From: Symbiodinium sp. CCMP2592
Taxonomy: Eukaryota; Sar; Dinophyceae; Suessiales; Symbiodiniaceae
Reading direction: 5' to 3'
DNA length: 64,000 bases
NCBI GenBank assembly: GCA_905221615.1
Contig: CAJNDT010000935.1
Span: forward strand, 1-64,000
In this document: piece after piece, positions 44,901 through 53,800 of the stretch
How the letters are laid out: the number at the start of each line of letters is the position of its first letter
Position numbering within the stretch: position 1 is the first letter of the stretch
Program-made: the position numbers and the translations under genes
The notes under the pieces: generated by a model
What the model saw: only the letters and a program-made list of their open reading frames with translations
What the model was told of the DNA's origin: nothing
Database searches by the model: none

Positions 44901-46169
44901 GCACAGCGGAAGGAGGCAACCGCCAAGGAAAAGCGTGAGATGAAGAAACAGTTTGATGAAGCGAAAGCAGCAGAATATCAGAGCTGGCTAGACAATGATG
45001 TCTTTGAGCTCGTCGATACACGGAAACTCGGAAACATCCGAAATTATGTCACTGGTCGATGGGTCCTGACTCTAAAAAGAGACAAGGACGGAAACTTCCT
45101 TAAGTGCAAGGCCCGATGGGTCCTGAGAGGTTTCCAGGATCGACAGAAGGACATTCAGCAAACTGATAGTCCTGCTGCGAGTCGCCCAGGTTTCCGCTTA
45201 GCGATTCAACTAGCAGCTAACAAGCTGTGGAATCTGACACACATCGACTTAAAGACTGCTTTCCTGCAGGGTGAAGCCTATGATGAGTCGAGAGACATAA
45301 TCTGTCAGATTCCTCCTGAAGCAGGTTATCCTTCCTACATTGCAGCGAGGATGAAGAAACCCGCTTATGGACTTAACGATGCACCTCGAAGATGGTGGAA
45401 CATCGTTGATAAGGCACTCCTGTCTTATGGCCTGGTGCCAACCCGTGCGGATCGCTGTACATATGTTCTGTATGGTAAGAAGTCTGCAACAGCAGATGCT
45501 GAGCTCAAGAAGTCTCAGCCAAAGACCATGGAATCAGCGATTGACTATCTCCTAGATCCCATAGCAGGCAACAATGCCAAGGGTAGACAGGTACATGGAG
45601 TAGTCTGTTTGCATGTAGATGACCTGTGCATGGCCGGTGATGACACCTTTCGTAAGGCCGTGATTGAATCGATCAAAAAGGAATTTGCAGTAGGTTCTGA
45701 AGACACGAATGATATCATGTTTGTAGGACAGAGATTAGTCTGGAAGGATGCTACAGCATCAGTGCCAGCACATATCTCAGTAAATCAGAACCTAGCTGTT
45801 GAAGCTCTAGAAGAAATTGTTTTTGACAAGAAGCTCAACAATGAGCAACAATGCACACCACAGCAGCACACTGCTTATAGAAGTGTTTTAGGACAGATCA
45901 ACTGGCTACAAAGCCGGACTCAAGCTCACATCTGTTATCGCTTCAGTAGGTGTGCGAGCAAGGCTGCCAAGCCTACTATCGGTGATATTCGAGAATTGAA
46001 CAAACTTGTTAGGATTTTGAAGTCTACCGAAGTAGAATTGCGTTTTTGGCCGCTGAAGGAAATCTCAGAATCCTCGGTTACCCTGATGCTTCCTACAGGA
46101 ACAATGATGACAAATCATCTCAGAGAGCACATGTTATTTTCCTTGCTGAAGATCGAAATCCAAAGCTAA
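38925..46169 (+). CDS. Copia Gag-Pol polyprotein with methyltransferase-like insert
   Basis: ATG at 38925, 102 bp after the LTR, opens a 2414-codon frame. Domains in order: Gag-like region (residues ~40-300); Lys/Gly-rich KGKGKG RNA-binding stretch (~362-460) instead of a classical zinc knuckle; aspartic protease with ILDSGCTRAMGS, Asp591; a variant C-x2-C-x6-H-x5-C motif (753-769); Ser/Pro-rich linker; integrase zinc motif (His938/941/943, Cys973/976) and core with Asp1003, Asp1063, Glu1096; a Rossmann/cytosine-methyltransferase-like segment (~1334-1500); Pro-rich linker (~1725-1850); copia reverse transcriptase with DLKTAFLQG (Asp2108), YGLNDAPRRWW and HVDDL (Asp2232/2233). Domain order is diagnostic of Ty1/copia. 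The last ~35 codons (from ~46057) are out of frame relative to RNase H, so this product would lack RNase H. Nested open frames in other phases (e.g. 39703-40554) are shadows. Confidence 0.93.
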   Translation: MSSSHSEADGSSQSSGGYENEETSQGPATYVAQSYATSDRMLASLGITPKIAPAYDGTTSWFEYEQLIDDWCDITTLDDTKRGPSLKTRLSGLAAVQKESLNRERLAAPDGVDYFKKKMRPFFVKGEQYVFLWRFLGLFKAWKGNQDFVTWIAKFEIVLQRVKNSWMDLLPEIALEDAHPDFMQAVQADQTFLRLQDATERDTYAARFFETWNKERLDNHRRAFPLNDNLLALLFLVQSDLNEMQRERLVTALTNQGYRIETYTYPVVRQTMFDQFSTTRTGLQDPNIRHTSHKKDRHGRRDQRRKRGGRNFLILDQGEYDGVDGFWLQDEDTLEEGFLAAEDEEAVFWTVDDHEAFVARRFKKGRRPRMRPGSPGRAKGGKRKGRGRFRSYRGKGRANQAEHDPTDSSYFGKGKGKEKGKGGKGKGKGKDKGDKGSSFKGTKSKGKGKDTAKSASLQGDQTGSPQAYESSTAPSWDSWYEDSYYTDSSWNYAAYDDQTSYTYYASQASRRKTRKKKRRNQAGSSGRGTDPSAHQEPVYNSSVSYVPQVFEPSEGQGVETATAVFPLQHTVLSALTERINLDKSPTFVILDSGCTRAMGSRYAVNRLIKAVKQHAPGMIDFTFSPSNTKFSFADSETALIKERVTLWFNTTPRRDTTIEVLDQGRVPILFSIEQMRNLRMTLECSPTADLATCEAFGLYKTPLPISTNNHLVLDLLGFTSTRKYLPKSGTSFSATETALGANKPYVRIPEGRCPACAGQKKAHTYLKGCDKAPEGAADPPPKRISGKKKPLPSDPAESSAKKLDPPESSGDVPEPSGPSEPSSGSRDKPAESSASHEPPEEERLEVPPAKIKTPKGLKNLLKKSRKYAVKSPVEEKSKVPGADDGTEVRPLESREYPAPGTDSPTGEEIVAEPSPSLPIALRRIHEKLKDPVELYKLHLKHRHMSTDQFKRRTKALQIPKEIYELYDQLVKKCSACQEHVRAPSRAKISGLRSETFGDLTFVDHGELPIPGKDSRLVFLILYDGATNLLTAEVVQDKEEHTTMSIMNDYFEKFQINPKVVVGDQAFMTPKMEAYYNRQNIKPVATGPGTPWPNRAEAAVRLLKHQIKLILQILKDGDPQYNGITMKYGNLVRQACLARNSSITYGGVTPLEMAFGRRPRDVITPENADPNQLTGNPTDTEVTARAIKELANRAYQEARQSDDLRRDLAARLSMTQGPFSLGDKVFYWSEDKSKIGSTGSKHGSWLKGKVISELGGSMVGVDLGTRIVRVNISKLRKNYDITSDVEIPLAPDEETLTSEGSDHASCMVTFDASLQSTDLTIPHQECHWQVTSTGKIDFLELYGGSPRMSHKAALSGLRVGQPVDLRSGLDLEQPQGRSNLLRIIKEQEPTIIVMSPDHSQWSSWYSQWKKGSAKRLSVLKFCESVADHQMKLGRYFVLENPYYSRLWSSPEAKRLFSNHKISYEVCNLQAYGMKDPTGYYESKSSIFMHNLPPQVLIPLQRHSAKTKSPTSPPGDEKGIQGYGLKTKLAQVYPYEFCETFASCLARFLKRDAYASHLSLVTDILEYSGDECLQGLSELLDQEYSLLTTNPLKDSKLLQDPKIRSLVARVNSLSSKTELPLHHSKPSPSLDALVSDITRLRSRLLPGSGFEQCTLYRGTFGTVKALTKHCVTDGVLVFWNKKKPNSTMTCCLPHQVSWNKVHPSTFSGVLFQMTGGKTSPSVRTPPDVIMSDEEVSPSDPSEPMSTNRSRITSDDVSMPEPDQPMPPGTPPSRPPPPIPPPRLPAVSSDEPVAPARAKPRVHPPPRVPSPRRLGGDVSPRSSSERKVSPHKQKSPSQVPTPKPKPKAHPQGPILPLQQDEEDTEEELVPDDPGQPSAPPHTSGSPEPESDAESENTRYYSDEEGDLVVDEKDWVLLTEEQKLCSNTGSFSMPRYMHGGPVDIREVTSRVRSDRTRYKPTKRFRSDIREEYDLLTEEDKALSLSSPRNSVNLTQKAQRKEATAKEKREMKKQFDEAKAAEYQSWLDNDVFELVDTRKLGNIRNYVTGRWVLTLKRDKDGNFLKCKARWVLRGFQDRQKDIQQTDSPAASRPGFRLAIQLAANKLWNLTHIDLKTAFLQGEAYDESRDIICQIPPEAGYPSYIAARMKKPAYGLNDAPRRWWNIVDKALLSYGLVPTRADRCTYVLYGKKSATADAELKKSQPKTMESAIDYLLDPIAGNNAKGRQVHGVVCLHVDDLCMAGDDTFRKAVIESIKKEFAVGSEDTNDIMFVGQRLVWKDATASVPAHISVNQNLAVEALEEIVFDKKLNNEQQCTPQQHTAYRSVLGQINWLQSRTQAHICYRFSRCASKAAKPTIGDIRELNKLVRILKSTEVELRFWPLKEISESSVTLMLPTGTMMTNHLREHMLFSLLKIEIQS
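42918..43430 (+). other. Methyltransferase-like domain within the polyprotein
   Basis: Residues ~1334-1500 of the Gag-Pol frame. FLELYGGSPRMS (from ~1337) fits the SAM-binding motif I of cytosine-C5 methyltransferases (DLFAG.GG.S). SPDHSQWSSW (Pro1395, Asp1396) lies where the motif IV PC catalytic loop would be. ENPYYSRLW (Glu1438) corresponds to the ENV motif VI. The catalytic Cys of PC is replaced by Asp-His, so this copy is unlikely to methylate cytosine by the usual mechanism. Cytosine methyltransferases are known to have been captured by some eukaryotic retrotransposons, including in dinoflagellates. Another Rossmann-fold methyltransferase is possible. Confidence 0.5.
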
Positions 46170-46798
46170 AGGGAATGAAACAATCAGCAGCAGCTGCTTC
46201 TTCCAAGAAGAACGATTTCTCTGAATCCTCTATTAAGGAAACATCCTCGAGAGGTAGCCTGGTGGATTATGAGTCTCACAAGATTACGACAACCACAATG
46301 TCCACAACAGTGGCAGAGCTTAACGCACTGATGCGTTGCTTTGGTACCTGCCTGTTCCTCAAGGGACTTTGGGCAGATCTCTCATCAGAGACCGTACCTA
46401 TACATATCAGAACAGATGCGAACAATCTTGTGACAACAGCAGGCACGACACACCTTCCAGAGCAAAAGGAAACTCACCATCTTATACAGATGCTTCGTAA
46501 GGAATCCAACTCTGGATCATTAGATGACCTAGCTCATGTAAGCTCGAAGTACTGCCTAGCTGATGCATTAACAAAGCATTCGGCACAACCTGATGAGCTT
46601 ATCAAGGCTCTCGAAACAGGAAACTTACCAGAAACAGACATTCATCCACCCTTCCGTGAACTTCTTCAACATAAAGCTTTCACTGTTCGGTGGATCATAG
46701 ACAACCTTAGGAATGCCGCTACAGCGGTAGCCTTCCTTGGAATTGATGTCTCAACAGAGATTTACCGATTATTTTACTGCCAAGGAACATGGTGGTAG
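46046..46798 (+). CDS. RNase H domain of copia Pol, in a shifted frame
   Basis: Continuation of Pol in the -1 frame relative to 38925-46169. The real join lies near 46055-46062, where RFWPLK in the first frame meets GNLRILGYPDASYRN in the second. The sequence then shows copia RNase H features: an early Asp in GYPDASYRN, SSRGSLVDYESHKITTT, STTVAELNAL with the catalytic Glu, HIRTDANNL with a catalytic Asp, and the final YCLADALTKH. It ends at TAG 46796-46798. No canonical X-XXY-YYZ slippery site is present, so a one-base deletion (a GG run at 46058-46059 is the likely place) or an assembly error is more likely than programmed frameshifting. Confidence 0.85.
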   Translation: MAAEGNLRILGYPDASYRNNDDKSSQRAHVIFLAEDRNPKLKGMKQSAAAASSKKNDFSESSIKETSSRGSLVDYESHKITTTTMSTTVAELNALMRCFGTCLFLKGLWADLSSETVPIHIRTDANNLVTTAGTTHLPEQKETHHLIQMLRKESNSGSLDDLAHVSSKYCLADALTKHSAQPDELIKALETGNLPETDIHPPFRELLQHKAFTVRWIIDNLRNAATAVAFLGIDVSTEIYRLFYCQGTWW

Positions 46799-47021
46799 TC
46801 TTGTTTGCTGGTAGCACAACCATGTGCTGGATTTTCTATTTAGACTGTTTTCGTCTAAAAGAAAATTTGTGTCTGCAGGCTGCGTTTTCATCAAGATCGG
46901 ACATGTTCATGAGAACTATATGTTCTGTATCATCCGCAGCCGCTTTCAGCCTCGAGCCTCACAGCAATCAGCTTTTTGAGCTAACCAAGCATTCCTGATC
47001 CTGTTTGGTCATCGTGCCGTA
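46799..47021. other. Spacer between Pol and the second coding region
   Basis: 223 bp without a gene. It contains the 20 bp purine-rich motif at 46856-46875 followed directly by GTCTGCAGGCTG, which also looks like a possible 3' splice acceptor (CAG|G). No second promoter can be recognised. Confidence 0.5.
46856..46875 (+). promoter_or_regulatory. Internal polypurine-type motif
   Basis: TAAAAGAAAATTTGTGTCTG, differing at a single base from TAAAAGAAAATTAGTGTCTG at 54171-54190 just before the 3' LTR. Its position right after the end of Pol is where a normal copia element would have its polypurine tract. Confidence 0.55.
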
Positions 47022-47855
47022 ATGAGCACACGATCAAACTTCCGTAGCCGTGATGGACACGCCCTACCCAGGGCAGTACAGGCGTACCATGAGCGACATC
47101 CACACATGGATAGCTCTTACCCCGAGTCTCGTCGGGAAGCATCACGTCGACACACCGAACACGGTGGACATCGATTTCACAAACGTGAGAAAAATAACGA
47201 GCCTCCATACATTTACATGGGTCACCAACAGGTGTTCAATCCGCGTCCAAGAGATCTTGCTGACCTGATCTTACGATGTGGCCATGCGAGTCGAGCAAGG
47301 CTCACTCCAATCTCCAGACATGGAGTCAGGCTCTACGAAGGAGTCCTTCAAGGACCATGGGACAACAGTCCCCTTTTATACTGGGATAACAACGTGGGTA
47401 ATCACGCTCGTGATCCACGCCAGTTTTGTACGATGCTTGCACATCACCTTCAGACTGGCCTCCCACAGGAGGTAAAACAATGTGTGAGTCTTGATGCATC
47501 TGGAGAATATGACTATTCCTCCTCAGTGCCAAGACTGGTAGAGGTAACAGGTCTCTCACCAGAGATGTGCTTCCACATTCTTTCCAAGACCAACAGAGTC
47601 GGAAGGTGGTTGGCACACTCAACAAGACACCTTCAGAACCAGCGCCAGATCTCTTTTCTGGCCAACACAATTATCTTCTGGACATGTCCAAGTTGGCCGA
47701 TGCAGAGCTCGCACAGTATACACCACAAGAGATCGCGCTTGGTGTCCTCCTTAACACTAAGTCCAGGTTCGTGGTCACTATGGTTTATAACCAAGATGGC
47801 AAGGCCGAAACAACAGATGCCGCCGTTACCATCCCACCGGATGCAAATGTGCTGA
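47022..47855 (+). CDS. Second coding region, N-terminal part (Tpt1/KptA-like start)
   Basis: ATG at 47022. The meaningful part runs to about 47590-47625, where coherent sequence moves to the -1 frame (47567-53884). The N-terminal ~60 residues are Arg/His-rich. Near residue 130, FCTMLAHHLQTGLPQEVKQC, followed by a SLDASGEYDYSSSVPRLVEV stretch, is reminiscent of the N-terminal part of RNA 2'-phosphotransferase (Tpt1/KptA: LS..LRH....L.LD..G.V.V..LL). This resemblance is weak alone but is supported by what follows in the next frame. The remainder of this open frame after ~47625 is probably a shadow. Confidence 0.5.
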   Translation: MSTRSNFRSRDGHALPRAVQAYHERHPHMDSSYPESRREASRRHTEHGGHRFHKREKNNEPPYIYMGHQQVFNPRPRDLADLILRCGHASRARLTPISRHGVRLYEGVLQGPWDNSPLLYWDNNVGNHARDPRQFCTMLAHHLQTGLPQEVKQCVSLDASGEYDYSSSVPRLVEVTGLSPEMCFHILSKTNRVGRWLAHSTRHLQNQRQISFLANTIIFWTCPSWPMQSSHSIHHKRSRLVSSLTLSPGSWSLWFITKMARPKQQMPPLPSHRMQMC

Positions 47856-50800
47856 CCATGACCAAACTTTTCCTCTCGGCAGTGGGAGGACACGGTTCAC
47901 GACGAACTCTACCAAGAGCTGAAGAACCAGATCCTGAAGAAGAGAGGCCAAGGTCACACATGACCATCTCAGACTTCATGGCAACGGGGAGCAATCCTGT
48001 GCAGTCCCATGCACAGCGTCTCTCCACTAACGCGCCAAGGCCCGTAGGCATGGAAGATTTTGTTCGACAGAACAACCCTTGTTACATCATGCATGCCACG
48101 GACTTACAGGCATTATCCTCAATCCTGAGGCATGGTCTGGTACCATCAAACCTCCTATCGCAGGTGGTTACCTCACCAGGTCTTCAAGCTCTCGTGAATG
48201 AAAACAGTCGTTCCAACAGGGACACTGTTCAGTTTTCAACGCTAAACCTGGCGAATCCTAATCCGACTTTGCTGCGTGCCAACAAGGCACTGCTTCTAGT
48301 ATTCGACGCAAATAACGTAGTGAACGAAGTCACAAACATGTGGCAGTCGCAAGCAGGGATGTTTGCTACACCAGAGGTAGTGCATGCCCGTACTCTTAGC
48401 GCCGTATTTGCACCCTCTGAAACACTCTGGGTATCATCGCAATACGATGAGCTCAAGAGCATCGGACCATGGTGGGCAGACCACTGCTCCGAACAGATGC
48501 CGTCAGCGACTTACGAGTCGAAGAAATGGTGCTCAAATTACGGCCAAGAGATCGAATCGACACTTCGCAAGATGTCAAGGCGAAATCTGCCTCCAGAGCC
48601 TCCCAAGGCTAGATCTTCTCACAAGAAGTCTTTCTCTCTGCCAAATACAGAGACTGACACAGCTCCAAACCTGGAGCAAACCGCTTCTGCAGGTGAAGTA
48701 CCTCCGAAAACGGAGACTACTGCAAAGGAGATCCATCCGAGATCCAAGCTCGCCCGGCAGGCCGAGGCCGACAAGGATCCGGACAGTCTTATGGGACAGC
48801 TCTGGAACTCCGACGGCACCAGAAGCGCCACTGAAGTTCTTCAGATAACGACAGGTCACAAACCTCCAGAACCTGTCCAGGATACTTCTGCCAACGTAGT
48901 TCCTCCCAAGGAAGAATCTTCTGGAACAGAGACGGAACCTGAGGAACCAGATCCTAACCAGGATTGTGACGAAGAATCAGACGTTGAGTCGGCATCAAGC
49001 GAAAAGAGCGAGAAGAGCGAAAAGAGCTCAAAATCTTCGTCATCCTCAGAACTCCGAGTTGATGTTAATCCGTCTCACAAGACGAACTCTGCACCTGCAG
49101 CGTCAGAGGAGAAGAAAGAATCTCCCACGGAAGAGATCACAGAGAAACTTGAGAAGGTCAAACTTGACCAACCAAGGCCTGAAACAGAATATGTTCAGAG
49201 CTCAGACGAAGAGCCAAGAAAACCAAAATCTCCTAAAAAGGAGAAGGAAAAATTCCTAGTTCTCTTCGATCCTGAAACAGAAACCTATTATCGAGTCAAC
49301 AGAAGCAAGCTCAACCTCGAATACGAGGAGCCTGCTGATGAGGAAGACCTCGTAAGAGAACATGAGCGCATCAGCGCTCGAATTCGAGAAAATACCAAGC
49401 ACCGAATCTCGAAGTCACCGTCTAACCCGGCTATGCAACAGGAAATGCAAGAGAGAATCTGGGTTAGTCGATGGAATCGAAAAATCCGAAGTCCACTCAT
49501 GATCAAAGATTCTGAGGCTCCTGACGAAGAGGAGTGGGACAGACCCAGAGAGTCGGCATCTTCCTCCTCTGCACCTCCTAACAAGGAGAGATTTGTAGGA
49601 GTACGCAGGACAGCCATGAGCCTTAACCAAAGGATACGAATGTTGCCTCGACCAGACAATCCTCTCTGCGATCTTTGCAAACAGCCTACAGGCTATTTTT
49701 GCTATTCCTGTGGAACGATTGTATGTGCAGATTGTCGACTTACCCCACAGGGTAAACAACGGATGTGCGAGTGCGTCTTGCCAATCGATTGCCTTGAGAC
49801 CTCCAAAGTGAGAGCAGGAATGACCTCAGAAGAGCGTCAGTTTTTATACGAGGCCATCCTCACACATGAGGACGTAGATTTGGCAGTCCAGAAAATCAAC
49901 ATGTATTGCGAACACGCAAGAAGTCTGTTCGAAAAGGACCATCCAGGCGTTGATCCATGCAGCCTTGATGATATTAGGAACAATCCTCCGAATACGTATG
50001 ACAGCTCCACAGAGGCTCCAACCCTGGAGGAATATAAGAGCATTAACAAGAGTCACATCAATATCAAGGACTCTAGAACAAGCCACCCGGCTTCTTTTCT
50101 CTCTCTTACTGGCTACGAAGACAAACTGGTGCTCGACGCACATTACGAGATAGTTCGCAATAGGATGGCCGGTGTTAACGAGAAGAGAGAATACATTGAA
50201 GGCTCAAACCCAGACAGCGTATCGCTAAACCTAGTGGTATTCAACTGGGGAAATATGGATCGAGCGCCGGTGCCCGCAGGGAATCCCAAAAAGAAGCTCA
50301 AACCTGAGAAGGGATTCGATTATCACCCTCTTATTGACATGTGCTTCAACAATTCAGCTCATATTACCCTCGTACTCGAGGCAGGAGCACTTGCGTCAGA
50401 GTATTCGATCGCAACCATGCGACAACATGAATACAGGGGGATGCTAATCCATTCTCCTCCCAAGGAGCCTGAGGCACCCTCAATGTATATTGGAGTCAAG
50501 GGTGACCCAACAACAGACATCGCTCTCGTCCACCACTTTTACCGTCATCGAACAATGAAGCCTAAGAATGGTGGTCCCAAGAAGCGACTGTGGGCATGCC
50601 ACGGTGCGGTATGCCGCCTCACCTTTGGGTACCACAGTACCATACCAGAGGCAAAAGAATGGGTCCACCCATATTCTGGCCAAAGGATGACGAGAGACGA
50701 GTTCATGCAGATTATCGGATATGACCCACTCAAGGGCAAAAATCCTGACAAGGATGGACCCACTGATGGCTCTTACCTCTCACCAGAGGCGTGCCTGACA

Positions 50801-53800
50801 CTGTCGAACCTCGACCCCTCGCCGATTCTCTGTGAATGGAACGGCCATGTCGAGGGTGATGAGCCACCAGAGGAAGACTTTGAGTCATACGCAGAGATCT
50901 TCTCACAAGAAGCATCGAACGATCTTGACGAGATGTGGTGTACAAAAGGGCCTTACAAGGTCATCACCATCGCGATCGTCCATTTCAACTCGTTCATGAC
51001 TCATAAGGAAGAACAGAGACGCGAACTGGTGAACGCGTTCCTCAACGAGGTTCTCCCTTTTAAACCGGATGTAATAGCGGGAGATCTCAATAATATTGCG
51101 TCGAGGCTCACCTTAAAAGGTGGAGACGTTCACCCGCGAAACAGTTTGTTTTCTCTATACCTGGAGAAGAAACTTGCAGCATTCAACAAAATAGCAGGAA
51201 GGCACTCACAAGTGCGACATCTTTGCTTGAACAACTCCGACCAGCACAGACTGGCACGTGCAGATCGTCTACCGGCGGACCCGGCGAAGAAAGTTGCTGA
51301 CCTTGACTGTATCAACAGTTATATCCTTGACTGGAGTAAAACGCCGCACACGGCGTCACCTAGTCCAAGAGAGGTCACACCTGCCGCCGAAAGAACATAC
51401 TGGGAGCGAATCTCAGATATGTGGCAGGACACGAACAACAACAGGGATATTGATATCCGTCTGTTTGTCTCAGTCAAGCAGTACTATTCAACTTTTTCTA
51501 ACCTTGACCTATGGTTGAGTCCCTCTGACAAAGATTGGCACAGCCCTTTGGGCTTCACGATACAACCAATCCTTACAAAAGGGAAACACAACCGGTCAGA
51601 TGCCCAGGTCCAAAAGATCGCTGACAAGCGAAAGGCTTACAAGCAGCGTAATGCTGAATACTGGGGTTACAACGATTCATTCGTTTACTCATCCGGCAAC
51701 AGCTGGTACGACAAATCGCAACCATCAGGTAGCCATCACAGATATGGAAGATTCTGGGAGTGGCCACAGCCTGAACGTCCCAGCGAGCCTGAAGGTCCTC
51801 CTCCAAGAAGGAACCAGGAATCATCGTCCTCTTCACAACAAGATCTACCAAGATCAAGGTCCAGGCCTCAAAGAACCAATATTGTTGACAAGCTCAACAT
51901 GTCTTTGGAAGAGCTGGATGGACTAGAAGAAGAACCGTCACCAACAAAAAGTGACATCGAAGAACACGAAAGAGAAACATCAAACTTGATGTCCGCTCAA
52001 GAGGACGAATGCTCCGAGCGCGCCAAGGCACTCAGAACAGCTGCTACAGCAGCGGGGTTGTCGGGCTGGTTCGGACACCGCAACCGAGGTGGAGCGAACG
52101 CAGAGTCTACCAAGACTGATGAAACTTCACTTCCAAACTCACTAACCAGTGAGCAGGACTTCTCCGTCTTCAGCATCGCGTGGAATGTGTTCCTGCTGCT
52201 AATGGGCTTACACTGGATGTGGAAGCAGATTACCAGGCCTCCTATCAGATGTATGGAGCGCCAACAACCAAAATCAAAAGCAGCAGCGAACCAAAGAGTT
52301 CCATTCCTCGAACCCGAGGATGAACCGCAGACGCGTGAACCTTTAGGACCCAACAGGGTCAATTCCGGAGAAACAACTGATCTGCGACCTATCTGGCATA
52401 CTTCCCGAAGCGAAGTCTACCATCTCTCAGACAGCTGTTACCAGCTCAAGCAAGCAAGAGATGTTTGCAAGAAGGTGCTGTGTAAAAACTGCCTCCATGC
52501 AGTACAAGTTGCGGAGATTCGCAGGAACGATCCTTTCCAAAGAGGTGATACACGACCACGTGGCACCGAAAGAGACATTGAGCGCTTCCAGACCTACGAT
52601 GATGCAAGTAACACTCCTCACATGACACAATTATTCAAGGATGCCTTGCATGCACAAATGGCCGAAGAAGCCATGCAGATTACCTATACATCGATCCCCA
52701 AGGGATCCTCGGCAAAGGCCAGAGGTACATCTGCACTCTCAAGTGCCGCATCGTCATCAGCGCCCAAGGCAATGCCACCAGGGCCTAACAAGGCAAACAT
52801 ATCACCTCCACCTAAGAGTCCTCCGCCAAAGGCGAAAGGAACAGTACCTTCTGATCCTCCAAGACCAAAAGGTCCTACCAGAAGAGGAGGTCAAAATCGG
52901 CGCATTCAACGAAAGGCAGCTAGAGAAGCCCACAACAGTGGACTCTGCACCTATGCAGACGCTGCACTTGACGAAGCCAATCAAGGCCAGGCAATTAACG
53001 TTACGTGCCGAAACATAGTAGCAAGACACGTCAGCTCTATCGATGCAACGGTAGAAGCAGCCGGCCAGTTTACACAACGCGTGCTACAGCACGTAGAAAC
53101 ATATGATGAAGAGGAACCGTGGAGCACGGAGTTCCTACCAGTCGTGGAAGTCCTATTCAGGAACTTAAGCGGCGACGAAACAACTGTCATACATGACAAT
53201 CAAACGGTAACTATGCCTCTTGCGAAATACACAGACCTCCTCAGAATCGCACAAGCATTGCGAGGCTCTATCCAGAGAGACAAGGAGGAAAGAAAGGAAC
53301 ATCTTGACACCATCCAAGATACTCTATCCAGAGTGGAAATCCTTCTAACAGCACTGAAGGACTCAAGGACAGTCTTTAACCAATTGGTCCATTCCTCACT
53401 AGAGATAGAGCGAAGAAATAACAATCTCAAAAATGTCCTCGAGACACTCTTTGACGACCAAAGCTCTGAGGAAGACCAGTCAGAATCTGACAATGAAGAA
53501 GTCCTAACTCCTTCTGCACCACAGTACTGGAATAGCCTTTATGCCCACGCCTTATCTCCTTCAGGAGATGAAAGTGAAAGATCATGGGCGTCCTCAGACG
53601 GACAGCTTGAAAGAAGAAGGGCTGAACGGGCAAAGGCTAAGCAGCCGCAACCGGCAAAAGCCAAGGCAACTCCAGCCAGCTCACAAGCTGCTCCAAAGGC
53701 CGAGCCAAAGGCGATAACATCCAACCATGGATATGATACTGCAGACGCCGCCTTCACCAGGGCGGAGAACAGATTACTCGGAATCTTTTCAAGTTCCGAA

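Noticed and set aside
46040..46065. Programmed -1 ribosomal frameshift between RT and RNase H
   Set aside because: No X-XXY-YYZ heptamer at the phase change, and copia elements do not normally recode inside Pol. Kept only as an alternative in the frame-break finding.
47050..47268. 72-codon frame overlapping the start of the second coding region
   Set aside because: A different phase with no domain continuity; the 47022 frame connects better with the following Tpt1-like sequence.
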